DNA of 41,837 nucleotides. Source: Planctomycetota bacterium. GTDB taxonomy: Bacteria > Planctomycetota > Phycisphaerae > Phycisphaerales > SM1A02. Every line of letters starts with the position of its first letter. The first letter of the stretch is position 1. The notes beneath the pieces were generated by a model, which did not search any database, was not told the DNA's origin, and saw nothing but the letters and a program-made list of their open reading frames with translations. Positions 23,911 through 33,031 of this stretch are shown piece by piece. The position numbers and the translations under genes are program-made. The stretch covers positions 1 through 41,837 of the forward strand of contig JACZRS010000006.1 of the NCBI GenBank assembly GCA_022574595.1. The letters are read 5' to 3'.

Positions 23911-25818
23911 GTGTCTAGCCGGTTCGGAAATTCTGAGGTTGATCAGGTTCGTGATGCCACGGATCTAATCGCACTAATAGGCGAAAGCATCGCCTTGCGT
24001 CCCAAAGGACGTGAACATGTCGGGCTTTGTCCCTTCCACGACGACCACAAACCCTCTTTAACAGTCGTCACGCACAAAGCAAACGCTTTTTACAAATGCC
24101 ATTCCTGTGGCGCTACGGGCAACGCTTTTAACTTTGTGATGGATTATCACAAAATGACATTCCCTGAAGCGCTTAAATATCTAGCGGAACGTGCGGGTAT
24201 TAAACTTACGCAAAAGCGAACTCACAAGGAATCCGATGGCCCAAGTAACGAGCAGCTATATAAAGCAAACGCGTTCGCATGCTCATATTTCATAAACATA
24301 CTCTCGCATCCAAAGCTGGGCAGCGCTGCGAGAAGAATGATTCAAGATCGAAAGATCCCGCCAAAGAGTGTTGAAGAATTCCAAATTGGTGCTGCTGCTG
24401 ATTCCTGGGATGGTTTGCTTGAGTACGCTCGATCAAAGGGTGCGACAACTTCGATCCTCGCAGCAGCCGGATTGATTAAATCCCGTTCTGAAGATCGAGG
24501 CTATTACGATTCGTTCCGTAACCGAGTTATTTTCCCAATATGTGATGAGCTAGGTAGGCCAATCGCGTTTGGTGGCCGCCAACTCGATCCGGATGATGAA
24601 CCAAAGTATCTAAATAGTCCTGAAAGTCCTGTCTTTTACAAGTCCAAAATGCTCTATGGATTACATCTTGCGAAAAGATCGATCATAAAGTCCAAACAAG
24701 CAATTGTGGTTGAAGGATACACGGATGTACTGGCCTGCCATCAACGAGACATTTGCAATGTCGTGGGAACTCTTGGAACAGCACTAACTCGCGATCATGC
24801 AAGAATCCTCGGACGACTCTGCGAGCAAGTCGTGCTGATCTTCGACCCTGATGAAGCTGGTATGAAAGCTGCGGATCGGGCGGTCGAGCTTTTCTTTGCT
24901 GAACCCGTTGATATTAAGATTTGCGTTTTGCCGGATAAAATGGATCCTGATGATTTACTAAATCAAGATGATGGAGTCGAGCGGCTTCAACTCGCAATTT
25001 CAGATGCTCAAGACGCCCTGCCATACAAAGCTAACCGTTTTCGTAAACAATTGTCTCAAACAACAGGTTCAGCGACACAATATCGACTCCTTGAGCAGTT
25101 TATGAACGATCTATCTTCACTGGGATTCGGTCAGATGCCCGGCGTAAGACGAAGGCGAACTGTTGCTGATCTGTCACAATTGCTAGGCGTTTCAATAAAC
25201 GACATTGAAAAAGCTATTCCCAAGCGTCGTCAACAATACTCAAATTATGAAACAATCCAGGAACCACCGGTTGAAATTGAAACTACCGGTGATTTTAATG
25301 AGCTAATATACTCACCAGCGCGCAAACGCACCGAGCGAAGCTTTATTGGCGCTTTACTTCTTTACCCTATAACAAAGTTACCTCGCACAACTGATGAAGA
25401 TGCTGAAGATAATTCAATCAAAATCATAAAAGAGTATCAGCCACAATCTTTTAGTGATTTACAATTGCAGCAAATAGCCAGTTGTATTTATGAGCGGCTA
25501 AAAGATAACGCAAAATTAAAAATCCAGAACCTAATGGACGACCTAGAATCGGCAGAGCTTCGCAAAATTGTTGGTGAACTTTACGAAGAAGCTGATCTAC
25601 AGTCTCAAAGCAACAAGCAAACTCCGGCTGAGCATCTGCGAGCTGCGTGCGAGGCAATGGATGCGTTAAACCATCTAGAAAACTATAAAATAGAAGTAGC
25701 AGAATATAGACAGAATAATAAATCGGATGACCAGAATAAGTTGCTAAAAGAAGCAATCGAGAGTCGAAAGAAGCAAGGATCTCTCCCCGCGGCTATGCCG
25801 CAGGGAGTTCGATCCTAA
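23911..25818 (+). CDS. dnaG: DNA primase
   Basis: The 635-residue product makes RNA primers at the replication fork. The N-terminal zinc domain has CPFHDDHKPS (Cys40, His43) and KCHSCGATGN (Cys63, Cys66). The RNA polymerase core includes RVIFPICDELGRPIAFGGR and YLNSPESPVFYKS. The TOPRIM site has VVEGYTDVLAC (Glu) and LIFDPDEAGMKAA (DxD-like acidic residues). The C-terminal part, from about 450, is the helicase-binding region, poorly conserved as is usual. The GTG start at 23911 follows an AGGAAGG site that can be masked by a hairpin. It lies 63 bp ahead of rpoD, the classic macromolecular-synthesis pairing, but without rpsU in front; rpmB stands there instead. Confidence 0.95.
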   Translation: MSSRFGNSEVDQVRDATDLIALIGESIALRPKGREHVGLCPFHDDHKPSLTVVTHKANAFYKCHSCGATGNAFNFVMDYHKMTFPEALKYLAERAGIKLTQKRTHKESDGPSNEQLYKANAFACSYFINILSHPKLGSAARRMIQDRKIPPKSVEEFQIGAAADSWDGLLEYARSKGATTSILAAAGLIKSRSEDRGYYDSFRNRVIFPICDELGRPIAFGGRQLDPDDEPKYLNSPESPVFYKSKMLYGLHLAKRSIIKSKQAIVVEGYTDVLACHQRDICNVVGTLGTALTRDHARILGRLCEQVVLIFDPDEAGMKAADRAVELFFAEPVDIKICVLPDKMDPDDLLNQDDGVERLQLAISDAQDALPYKANRFRKQLSQTTGSATQYRLLEQFMNDLSSLGFGQMPGVRRRRTVADLSQLLGVSINDIEKAIPKRRQQYSNYETIQEPPVEIETTGDFNELIYSPARKRTERSFIGALLLYPITKLPRTTDEDAEDNSIKIIKEYQPQSFSDLQLQQIASCIYERLKDNAKLKIQNLMDDLESAELRKIVGELYEEADLQSQSNKQTPAEHLRAACEAMDALNHLENYKIEVAEYRQNNKSDDQNKLLKEAIESRKKQGSLPAAMPQGVRS

Positions 25819-25881
25819 GGAAGAGGAACATTGGAGTTGATTTTCCAGATATCTGGCGAATCATAAAAACTAAATGGAGCA

Positions 25882-27714
25882 ATGGAAGTGATTCACGCAT
25901 TACCCAAAATTCATCAAATTTTGTGCCAACTAATCGAAGTTAGTGCAAAACGTAAATGGATCAGTTACGAAGAGATCAATACAGCTCTTCCTGACGAAAT
26001 GGTCGATCCGGAAAAGATCGATGAGTTAATCGTAATTCTTGAAAGCCTCGGCATACGATTTATTGATGACTGTGAAATACGTCGATGCAACTTATCACCC
26101 TTTGTAGCGCCTCTTCAGACGAGCCTGAAGTTCAAGCGCGATGATCCAAACCAAAACGTCGCAGCACCCAAAGTTCGCATAGACGATGATGTCACTAGAG
26201 AAGACGCACCGGTTCCTGATTTTGCGGATGATCCCGAACACCAAGCTCATCCCCAAGAGGAAATTCTTGGGGAAGCTGAAGCACGCGCTGTAATTGAAGA
26301 AGCAATCGCTGATAGCGGCTCTAAACGCATAGACGATCCTATTCGTATGTATCTGACGCAAATGGGAACTATCCCTCTGCTTACACGCGAACAGGAAATT
26401 CGGCTCGCCAAGAAAATTGAAACCACTCGGATGGTATTTAGGCGACGGGTACTGGAGTCAAATTACTCTGCATCCCAAGCAGTAGAAATTCTTCAGCAAG
26501 TACACGAAGGCAACTTGCCCTTTGATCGAACCATGCGGATTTCCACAGCCGAGGAAAACGCCAAGGACAAAATCGCTTTTCGTATCCCAGTCAACCTTGT
26601 AACCGCAAGAGGCTTACTTAATCTTGACAATCAAGATTGGGATGTTTTAGAGCAAGAAGACTCCTCGCAAGAAGCAGAAGAATTAGCTGCAGCTCAAATG
26701 AAGGCCCGTAGGCGTAAGGTTGCTACGCTATTAGAAGAATGTTGCTTGCGCACGGGACGTATTCAACCGCTGTTCCGCAAGCTCCAAGCCATCAACAAGA
26801 AGATTAAACAACTCCAGCGAGAATTAACCCGAGCAGAAAAATACCCCGACAAATACGATCCCGAAGATATCTATGTAATGGGTGAAGAACTCGATGGGCT
26901 GCGAGGTCTGGTCCTGGAAGAGCCTGAAAGTCTTGATCAGCGCGTAAAAAATATCGTAACAGTCTTTAACGAATATGAATTGGCTAAACGCGATCTTTCT
27001 GCAGGCAACCTTCGCCTTGTGGTTTCGATCGCAAAGAAATATCGTAACCGAGGCCTACCTTTCCTTGACGTTATTCAAGAAGGCAACACCGGCTTAATGC
27101 GCGCCGTAGACAAATACGAATATAAGCGTGGTTACAAATTTTCAACCTACGCAACCTGGTGGATACGCCAAGCCATAACCCGCGCCATCGCAGATCATGC
27201 TCGGACGATTCGTGTGCCCGTACACATGATCGAAACTATGTCCAAACTGCGAACAATACAAAAGCACTTACAGCAAGAACTTGGTAGAGATCCAACAATG
27301 GATGAACTCGCTGAACGCGCCCAGATGCCGGTGGATGAGACCCGTCGAGTTATGAAGATCTCACGTCACCCCATCAGTTTGGATCGGCCTGTTGGTGAAT
27401 CTGAAGATTCACAGTTCGGCGACTTTATCGAAGATGAACGCCAGGAAGCGCCATCAGAAAGCGCAACCAGCGAGATGCTCCGTGTCAGAATCAACGATGT
27501 GCTGAAAACTCTTACATACCGTGAACGAGAAATCCTTAAGCTCCGTTACGGCATTGGTGATGGCTATACATACACCCTCGAAGAGGTTGGTAGAATCTTC
27601 AAAGTAACCCGAGAACGCGTGCGTCAGGTTGAATCCAAAGCTATTCGTAAGCTGCAGCACCCCGTAAGAAGCCGTCGCTTGTCGAGTTTCCTTACAGGTC
27701 AGGGTGAAACATAA
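25882..27714 (+). CDS. rpoD: Primary RNA polymerase sigma factor (sigma-70/RpoD)
   Basis: The 610-residue product directs RNA polymerase to housekeeping promoters. The N-terminal 80 residues have region 1.1 character ([22 protein letters not shown]). Region 1.2 is [23 protein letters not shown]. An acidic/charged non-conserved insert follows, then regions 2.1-2.4 ([38 protein letters not shown]), region 3 ([18 protein letters not shown]), 4.1, and region 4.2 ([20 protein letters not shown]), ending near residue 610. All parts of a group 1 sigma are thus present. The ATG follows ATGGAGCA. It probably shares a transcript with dnaG, and a strong terminator follows. Confidence 0.96.
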   Translation: MEVIHALPKIHQILCQLIEVSAKRKWISYEEINTALPDEMVDPEKIDELIVILESLGIRFIDDCEIRRCNLSPFVAPLQTSLKFKRDDPNQNVAAPKVRIDDDVTREDAPVPDFADDPEHQAHPQEEILGEAEARAVIEEAIADSGSKRIDDPIRMYLTQMGTIPLLTREQEIRLAKKIETTRMVFRRRVLESNYSASQAVEILQQVHEGNLPFDRTMRISTAEENAKDKIAFRIPVNLVTARGLLNLDNQDWDVLEQEDSSQEAEELAAAQMKARRRKVATLLEECCLRTGRIQPLFRKLQAINKKIKQLQRELTRAEKYPDKYDPEDIYVMGEELDGLRGLVLEEPESLDQRVKNIVTVFNEYELAKRDLSAGNLRLVVSIAKKYRNRGLPFLDVIQEGNTGLMRAVDKYEYKRGYKFSTYATWWIRQAITRAIADHARTIRVPVHMIETMSKLRTIQKHLQQELGRDPTMDELAERAQMPVDETRRVMKISRHPISLDRPVGESEDSQFGDFIEDERQEAPSESATSEMLRVRINDVLKTLTYREREILKLRYGIGDGYTYTLEEVGRIFKVTRERVRQVESKAIRKLQHPVRSRRLSSFLTGQGET

Positions 27715-27754
27715 AATAAGGCTTTTTGTAAACTATTAGTAATTAACAAGTAAC

Positions 27755-27785
27755 GGCTAGTGATATATTTCACTAGCCATTTTTC
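27755..27785 (+). terminator. Rho-independent terminator after rpoD
   Basis: GGCTAGTGA (27755-27763) pairs perfectly with TCACTAGCC (27770-27778) around a 6-base loop, followed by ATTTTTCTT. This is the clearest intrinsic terminator in the window, and it ends the dnaG-rpoD transcript. Confidence 0.88.
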
Positions 27786-27864
27786 TTATATGGGGCAATT
27801 ACAGGTAGAACCGTTTGATTGCAAATTGCGTATAAACAACTAGAGATATCTCGTAGAAATGGGC

Positions 27865-27995
27865 GCCCCTCGGGGAGCCTCCCGCAAGACGCCAGCCAGG
27901 CATTCGTCAGGCACGGACCCCCGGAACCCCGGCCCCCGGCCTCCGGAAGCATGACGAGACTCGCTGGCCTCACCCGGGCCTATCCCCGACGGGGC
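27865..27995. ncRNA. Candidate GC-rich rod-shaped structured RNA, unidentified
   Basis: This very GC-rich stretch sits in a moderate-GC neighbourhood and folds end to end. GCCCC and TCGGGGA (27865-27876) pair with TCCCCGA and GGGGC (27983-27995) with one bulge. GCC (27877-27879) can pair with GGC (27977-27979), GCCAGC (27891-27896) with GCTGGC (27963-27968), TCGTCA (27904-27909) with TGACGA (27952-27957), and CGGA with TCCG further in. A rod about 130 nt long results. It lacks the SRP RNA tetraloop motif. A 6S-like regulator is only a hypothesis. No coding frame here is credible. Strand cannot be decided from the fold alone. Confidence 0.5.
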
Positions 27996-28052
27996 TGCCT
28001 CTATAACTATCTATCAACAAGACATTGGTAAAACCACTACTATCAACTTGTC

Positions 28053-29084
28053 ATGGCTGATGATGTGCTGCTGCTTTATGACGATTTGATGTTGGAACAT
28101 GATACCGGCCCGGGCCATCCTGAGCGCGCAGATCGGCTGCGGGCTATTCGTGATAGCTTGCGTGAACAACCTGTTGCAGGAACGCGCTGGGAAAAACCCC
28201 AACCAGCTACAAATGAGCAGATCGAATTAGTACACACTAAAGCGCATGTAAAGCAAATTGAATCGCTACGAGGTAAATCCTTATCAATAGATGCGGACAC
28301 GTTGGTTTCTCCAAGAAGTGTGGAAGCAGCTCACATTGCCTGTGGTGCTGCAATTGATGGGGTAATCGCTATTACAACGGGTTCTACTAAACGAGCATTC
28401 GCTTTGATACGCCCACCGGGGCATCATGCAGAAACTCATCGCGCTATGGGATTTTGTCTTTTTAATAATATAGCTGTCGCTGCGGCTTATGCGCATAGTG
28501 AACTAAAGCGCAAACGCATCTTAATAATAGATTGGGATGTCCACCACGGTAACGGCACACAACAAGCATTCTACAACACCAAAGACATCCTATTTTTCAG
28601 CACACACCGATCCCCCTTTTATCCCGGAACAGGAGCTGCGGATGAAGTTGGTGCAAACAACGGTATAGGTTATACGGTCAATATTCCTATCCCGCCCGGC
28701 TTTGGCGATGGTGAGTATCACGAAATTTACTCACAATTACTAGTGCCGATTGCAGACGCTTACAAACCTGATTTAATTCTAGTATCCGCCGGCTTTGATT
28801 CCCATCAAAACGACCCACTCGGCGGAATGAAAGTTACTGATAACGGCTTTGCCAATCTCTGCTCAATAGTTTGTGATATCGCAAACCGCCACACGGATGG
28901 CCGACTAGCCCTAATCCTCGAAGGCGGCTACAACACAAACGCATTAGCAACAAGCACCCGCGCTTGTCTTGAAGTTCTAACTGGTTCATCTGAACCATGT
29001 ACTCCGCCGAACCCCCACTACGATCAGCTATATGAAGTTATAAATCTAGTGAAAAGCAATCACAAACCCCATTGGCCAATTTGA
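28053..29084 (+). CDS. Histone deacetylase family protein (class II-like deacetylase)
   Basis: The 343-residue product has the arginase-like zinc deacetylase fold. Catalytic motifs are RPPGHHAE (His124, His125), IDWDVHHGNGTQ (zinc ligands Asp162 and His164), SAGFDSHQNDPLG (zinc ligand Asp249) and LEGGYN (Tyr293), so the active site looks complete. Bacterial members remove acetyl groups from acetyl-polyamines, acetoin-related proteins or lysines. Which applies cannot be read from the sequence, and no polyamine or acetoin genes are nearby. There is no signal peptide, so it should be cytoplasmic. The ATG at 28053 is the first plausible start. It converges with the minus-strand propeller lipoprotein gene, 41 bp away. 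Confidence 0.92.
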   Translation: MADDVLLLYDDLMLEHDTGPGHPERADRLRAIRDSLREQPVAGTRWEKPQPATNEQIELVHTKAHVKQIESLRGKSLSIDADTLVSPRSVEAAHIACGAAIDGVIAITTGSTKRAFALIRPPGHHAETHRAMGFCLFNNIAVAAAYAHSELKRKRILIIDWDVHHGNGTQQAFYNTKDILFFSTHRSPFYPGTGAADEVGANNGIGYTVNIPIPPGFGDGEYHEIYSQLLVPIADAYKPDLILVSAGFDSHQNDPLGGMKVTDNGFANLCSIVCDIANRHTDGRLALILEGGYNTNALATSTRACLEVLTGSSEPCTPPNPHYDQLYEVINLVKSNHKPHWPI

Positions 29085-29125
29085 GTTTTTTTCAATATTA
29101 AGGGTTAAGATTGTGATAACTAATA

Positions 29126-30433
29126 TCACGGATGCCGCATAGCAAGCAATACTCCAACCTTTCTTGGGAAGCGACGCTTGCCATTGTCATCCTTATCAAA
29201 GTGAGTCTCCGATGCAAGCAAGTAGATGATCCCATCGGTAATGTGCGGTAAGGACACTATAGATTTTAGCTGTGAGCTTATAAAATGCAATCGGCGGCCA
29301 GAGATCGGATTGATGATCCCCAGTCCTTTGTATTGTGGCTCATATACAAGTTTGGTATTTGGTTCATACCGCAGCATTCTCGTAAACTGGTCGCTATTTT
29401 GCTCGAATCTAGTGTCATCCTCGCTCAGACCTAGTAGCAAACTCCCTTGAGATGAGCTAGAGCTACCTCTTTTTGCTTCTTTTTTAGTGAGCGCCAGCAA
29501 ACCATCAGGATGAACAGAAGTAAAGGTCACCTGTCTGCCAGGCCACGACCATTGATGCATAATCTCACCATTACCGGGACTCAGCAAATTAATAGAATTC
29601 GATGTTTGAACAATTATGTTTTCTCCTAGTCGCTGGATTTGAAAAATCGACCCACTTTCAAGGCTCTGCCTCCAAACTTCTTTGCCGGAGTCAATTTTAT
29701 AAGCAATCGCCAATGCTGCATTGGTAGCTGTAATGACAAGATCATTAATAACAATTGCAGTTGCATTTACTTGCGAGTTCTCATCTTCTGAAGTCTTTTT
29801 CCACCAAAGAAGATCACCAGTCTTTGTGCTGAGGCAATGCAGAATACCATTGCGGTCACCAATAAAGAGCCGATCACCTTCGATTGTAGGTGATGAGTAA
29901 ATCCACTCACCTTCCTCATCATATGGAGTCCAATCCCATATCACAGCACCATTAGCAGGCTTCAAAGCATAGAGTGTCCGCGAAGTCTTGGCATAAAGCA
30001 CATCATCAGCAAAGGAAACATGAGGACCACCATACTCCGGGAGTTGTAAACTCCACAATTTGCGGCCATTCTTTCGATCAAGCGCAACGATTTCACCCGG
30101 ACTGAATATCGATGCAATAACAATATCGCCCACAACAAGAGGATTTGGATTGTTGCCATTCGGCGGTAGGGCTATGCTGGAAGTCTCCGCGATTTCGTAT
30201 CGCCAAACAAGCAGATCATCCAGTGAATGATATTGGTCAGCCTCTGGAGGCTTTAAGCCTGCGTATCCCTTGTTATCATCATTAGATTTGGTCATAACTT
30301 GATTATCATTTTGATTGGGCTTGTCACTGTGCTTTGCAGTATGTAAAGCTTTCTCATCTAGATTCTTACCATGATCATCACAACTTGAGAGCATAACTAT
30401 TGTGATAACAATTGCTGTAAACATTAGCCGCAT
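29126..30433 (-). CDS. PQQ-like beta-propeller lipoprotein
   Basis: The 435-residue product starts with a lipoprotein signal peptide, MRLMFTAIVITIVMLSSCDD, with a lipobox LSSC at Cys18. Asp at +2 and +3 would favour inner-membrane retention under the E. coli Lol rule, which may not hold here. A low-complexity linker of about 50 residues follows, then propeller blades of the PQQ-like type: IVALDRKNGRKLWSLQLP, LYALKPANGAVIWDW, LHCLSTKTGDLLWW and AYKIDSGKEVWRQSL. No cofactor-binding residues can be assigned, so it is probably a scaffold or binding propeller like BamB, not a dehydrogenase. The gene is upstream of nothing obvious on the minus strand; the zinc-ribbon gene lies 31 bp ahead of it and may be co-transcribed. 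Confidence 0.8.
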   Translation of the reverse strand: MRLMFTAIVITIVMLSSCDDHGKNLDEKALHTAKHSDKPNQNDNQVMTKSNDDNKGYAGLKPPEADQYHSLDDLLVWRYEIAETSSIALPPNGNNPNPLVVGDIVIASIFSPGEIVALDRKNGRKLWSLQLPEYGGPHVSFADDVLYAKTSRTLYALKPANGAVIWDWTPYDEEGEWIYSSPTIEGDRLFIGDRNGILHCLSTKTGDLLWWKKTSEDENSQVNATAIVINDLVITATNAALAIAYKIDSGKEVWRQSLESGSIFQIQRLGENIIVQTSNSINLLSPGNGEIMHQWSWPGRQVTFTSVHPDGLLALTKKEAKRGSSSSSQGSLLLGLSEDDTRFEQNSDQFTRMLRYEPNTKLVYEPQYKGLGIINPISGRRLHFISSQLKSIVSLPHITDGIIYLLASETHFDKDDNGKRRFPRKVGVLLAMRHP

Positions 30434-30464
30434 GTTATGTCCTCACATAATGATCAATTACCTA

Positions 30465-31133
30465 TTATTGTATAGATTCTCCTGCACCATTCCAACCACA
30501 CTCCGGGCAAACTTCATGCTCCGTACCGCGCAGGTCGTAGCCGCATTTGATGCAAAGGCCGCGTTTACGGCGCATGATATTTCTAGCTGTAAACGGAGTT
30601 GACCACAGTATCCACACAATCACAGCATAGATAATCGTATTGATCGCAAATCCCGGCCACATTGGCCGGAGAGGTAATTCGCGTCCGATCGACCAACTGA
30701 ACCATTGAAGTGATTGAGGGCTTGGGATACCGTATTTCCAAAAGTTGGTTTCGTTTGTAGTTTCTTTGATCTCTTGCTCAGGCTGCCACAAAGAGCCAGT
30801 TGGAATATTTGGACCGTGGTTGACATCACACCTCAAACATCGCAGCGGCCAACCTGCTGAAGCCTGGCGAACTAGAAACATCTCAAACGAAGACATTTGA
30901 TATCGATCATAAATAGCAGAAAAAGGATCACTCATACTTGGGGCATAGCTGCCAATCATCTCTATCATTTCTGCATGTCGAGTATATCCAAAACCAGGAT
31001 AATCTTCAGTCAGGTCTGCGCGAGTCTCTGGCAATCCAACCGGCGACCACATCGCACACCCCCAAGCAATAGCGACATTAACTACCGCGCCTAGGAGGAG
31101 GAACACGAAGAGTTTGAATATCCAGCGCTTCAT
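30465..31133 (-). CDS. Membrane protein with C-terminal zinc ribbon (paralogue B)
   Basis: The 222-residue product is a clear paralogue of the protein at 3849-4574. The N-termini align as MKRWIFKLFVFLLLGAVVNV against MKRRIIKLAVFILLGAIVNV. Both have a soluble middle part, a second membrane segment (FAINTIIYAVIVWILWS) and a C-terminal ribbon CIKCGYDLRG..VCPECGWN. The middle parts have diverged strongly, keeping only scattered residues such as GWP(L/M)R and LPLRP. The ATG at 31133 is chosen because it begins the conserved membrane anchor; a longer frame exists. The ribbon should be cytoplasmic and the middle domain outside. Function unknown. It lies 31 bp upstream of the propeller lipoprotein gene on the same strand. 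Confidence 0.8.
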   Translation of the reverse strand: MKRWIFKLFVFLLLGAVVNVAIAWGCAMWSPVGLPETRADLTEDYPGFGYTRHAEMIEMIGSYAPSMSDPFSAIYDRYQMSSFEMFLVRQASAGWPLRCLRCDVNHGPNIPTGSLWQPEQEIKETTNETNFWKYGIPSPQSLQWFSWSIGRELPLRPMWPGFAINTIIYAVIVWILWSTPFTARNIMRRKRGLCIKCGYDLRGTEHEVCPECGWNGAGESIQ

Positions 31134-31245
31134 GGCAACTAATGATATTCCATCCATTAGCACCCGGCTATGCCGGGGGGATTGTAACGACGAATGAATT
31201 CGTGAAATTCACTCTCTTCGCACACCGATTCATATTACGCGCCCC

Positions 31246-31269
31246 GCCCCAGGTGTGTTCACCTGGGGC
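31246..31269. repeat. 10-bp perfect hairpin GCCCCAGGTG-TGTT-CACCTGGGGC
   Basis: GCCCCAGGTG (31246-31255) pairs with CACCTGGGGC (31260-31269) around TGTT. It lies beyond the 3' end of the DUF1579 gene (minus strand) and upstream of the zinc-ribbon gene. Two more hairpins sit in the same spacer: CCCGGC-TAT-GCCGGG near 31166 and ACGAAT-GA-ATTCGT near 31189. It may end the DUF1579 transcript, or the set may be a REP-like cluster. Confidence 0.5.
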
Positions 31270-31295
31270 TAAATGGGGCGAATGTGTTTTTTATC

Positions 31296-31925
31296 TTACT
31301 TCGTACGCGTGTAACTCATCTCCATCATCATGAATTCCTGTCCATCCGGCGTTGTGTTATACATTACGAAAACGAAATTGTCATCATCGGTGATCGTCTC
31401 GACTAAGCGCACAGTCTTGTAGCGGCATTTCATTAAATCTGGATGTTCGCCGGTGTAGTTAATGACCTTTCCGTCCGCGCTGGCTTTACCCTTCATTCGA
31501 ATTATTCCGGTTCCCATGTTGTCGAGCCAAGTACTGATATACTCTTTCGTCAAATTGTCAAAGCCACCGATCCCAAAGCCGAGAAATTCCTCGCCCATGA
31601 CTTCGCTCTTTACTTCTTCAAAAAGGTAGCGACCGCCCATGACCGATTTGATTGTGCTTGTCCCATCAAACTCCTGAACAGGTGTACCGGGGTATTCCCA
31701 CCTCTTTCCTTGAAAACTCCACTGACCCGCTCTTTTAGCTAGTTGTTTATGCTCTTCGCCAGGAGTCATGTATCTCATCCAGGCTTGCTGCATCTTCTCC
31801 TGCATCTCCTGCATTTGCTCGGGTGTAGGCCTAGCTGGTTTTGTATCCTGAGCGAGAAGCCCCGCTGATATAAGAATCGTTCCGCAAATTGCTGTTATTC
31901 CACCAATGTATTTCACTCGTGCCAT
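31296..31925 (-). CDS. Exported DUF1579-family protein
   Basis: The 209-residue product has a signal peptide (IGGITAICGTILISAGLLAQ), a Gln/Glu/Met-rich helical linker (PEQMQEMQEKMQQAWMRYM), and a roughly 150-residue beta-rich domain. This starts PGEEHKQLAKRAGQWSFQGKRWE and includes GGRYLFEEVKSEVMGEEFLGFGIGGFDN. The pattern matches DUF1579, a lipocalin-like domain of unknown function often found in exported proteins of planctomycetes and other soil or water bacteria. Such folds usually bind a small hydrophobic ligand, which is not shown here. The ATG at 31925 is preceded by AAAGGAACAAGGCT, a good site. It probably forms its own transcript. Confidence 0.8.
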   Translation of the reverse strand: MARVKYIGGITAICGTILISAGLLAQDTKPARPTPEQMQEMQEKMQQAWMRYMTPGEEHKQLAKRAGQWSFQGKRWEYPGTPVQEFDGTSTIKSVMGGRYLFEEVKSEVMGEEFLGFGIGGFDNLTKEYISTWLDNMGTGIIRMKGKASADGKVINYTGEHPDLMKCRYKTVRLVETITDDDNFVFVMYNTTPDGQEFMMMEMSYTRTK

Positions 31926-32156
31926 AGCCTTGTTCCTTTCGTTTAGTAGTTCCTCTTAGCAGACATCAATTCTGATGCTGTGTACCTACAAAATCCTATC
32001 TCATCTATTAGCAATAGCAAAATAGCGTATTAAAAATCCGTTTCGAGAGGGTGGTAATGGCGATTATCTATCAATAGGCACACACGTTTTAAGCAGGTCA
32101 TCCCTCGTCTGCCAAGCGTAAATTGATCTGCAAGGCTATGATGCGGCCTGTGATCA

Positions 32157-32243
32157 GGTGAGGTGGCGGAGTGGTTGAACGCGCCGGTCTTGAAAACCGG
32201 TATGCCCTTCGGGGTATCGCGGGTTCGAATCCCGCCCTCACCG
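32157..32243 (+). tRNA. tRNA-Ser (anticodon UGA)
   Basis: The acceptor GGTGAGG pairs with CCTCACC. The anticodon stem CCGGT/ACCGG encloses CTTGAAA with anticodon TGA. The long variable arm (ATGCCCTTCGGGGTAT) is typical of class II tRNAs such as serine. The T arm is GCGGG-TTCGAAT-CCCGC. The discriminator is G and CCA is not encoded, so it must be added after transcription. An upstream promoter was not identified. Confidence 0.95.
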
Positions 32244-32305
32244 TTTGGTTGGGGAAGGGATGAGCCATGCGCCATTAGCCATGAGGGAAGAAGGGGGATG
32301 GGATT

Positions 32306-33004
32306 CTATAAGGGGGCTCGTTTTGGTTCGCCGGGTCTTCTTGGGTAGCGCTTGGGGGTACTTCGCTGCTTTTGGATTACTACGACTGTGCCGGTGGGTG
32401 TTCGATGAGTATCGACTACGCCGCAATGCAATCTGTGTAGTGCTGACTTTGCTTCATCAATTTCTTGTTGCGCTTTTTCGCCTTTCATGGCTATTACATG
32501 CCCACCCACTTTTGCCAGCGGAGCGCAAAGCTCTATCAAAACAGCCAGTGGGCCTAACGCTCGAGAAACCACGGCATCATATTGCTCACGATGATTATCA
32601 ATATCATGCCCAACGGTCTCCGCACGATCATTAACGATGCGCACATTCTTGAGCGATAATTCTTCTTTAACCTTGCCTAGAAACTCAGCCTTTTTCCCCG
32701 TGGCTTCCAGCAAAGTAAAATTTATATTTTGAAGTGCTATGGCAAGCGGTATGCCGGGCAGCCCCCCACCGGAACCTACATCAATAACACTCTTGGCATC
32801 TTCATCTATAAATGCAATGAAAGAGAGGCTGTCGAAGATATGTTTCATCCACGCAGCGTCTGGATCTTTAATTGCGGTCAAATTAAAGCGCTTACTTGCA
32901 TCCAATAGCGTGGCTAAGTATCGCCCTAAGAGTTCAGCATCACCATCATCCAAGGATATGCGGAACTCTTTTATTGCAGCTTGAAATTCATCGGTTGGCT
33001 TCAT
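32306..33004 (-). CDS. rsmG: 16S rRNA (guanine-527-N7)-methyltransferase
   Basis: The product of about 232 residues methylates G527 of 16S rRNA using SAM. Family marks are FNLTAIKDPDAAWMKHIFDSL, the SAM loop VIDVGSGGGLPGIPLAI, FTLLEATGKKAEFL, and VVSRALGPLAVLIELC. The C-terminal tail is basic (TPKRYPRRPGEPKRAP), ending in the usual YPR.PG block. The start is uncertain: the ATG at 33004 is chosen, and a TTG at 33019 is possible. The gene follows rodA by 27 bp (or 12 bp with TTG), so it probably belongs to the PBP2-RodA transcript. Confidence 0.92.
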   Translation of the reverse strand: MKPTDEFQAAIKEFRISLDDGDAELLGRYLATLLDASKRFNLTAIKDPDAAWMKHIFDSLSFIAFIDEDAKSVIDVGSGGGLPGIPLAIALQNINFTLLEATGKKAEFLGKVKEELSLKNVRIVNDRAETVGHDIDNHREQYDAVVSRALGPLAVLIELCAPLAKVGGHVIAMKGEKAQQEIDEAKSALHRLHCGVVDTHRTPTGTVVVIQKQRSTPKRYPRRPGEPKRAPL

Positions 33005-33031
33005 TGCTTTAACAGTCAAGGCAAATCAGCC

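Larger units (their letters stand above)
27715..28052. other. Spacer between rpoD and the deacetylase gene
   Basis: Besides the rpoD terminator (27755-27785) and the GC-rich rod (27865-27995), this 338-bp stretch has nothing recognisable. The 70-codon plus-strand frame from 27819 runs through the rod and has no protein-like pattern. Confidence 0.5.

Noticed and set aside
27865-27995. SRP RNA, because CAGG and AGCA words lie on opposite arms.
   Set aside because: The GGAA-capped hairpin of SRP domain IV is missing, and the CA bases pair normally with UG.
27819-28031. Plus-strand 70-codon frame through the GC-rich stretch after rpoD.
   Set aside because: There is no ribosome site or domain pattern, and the sequence is dominated by self-complementarity.
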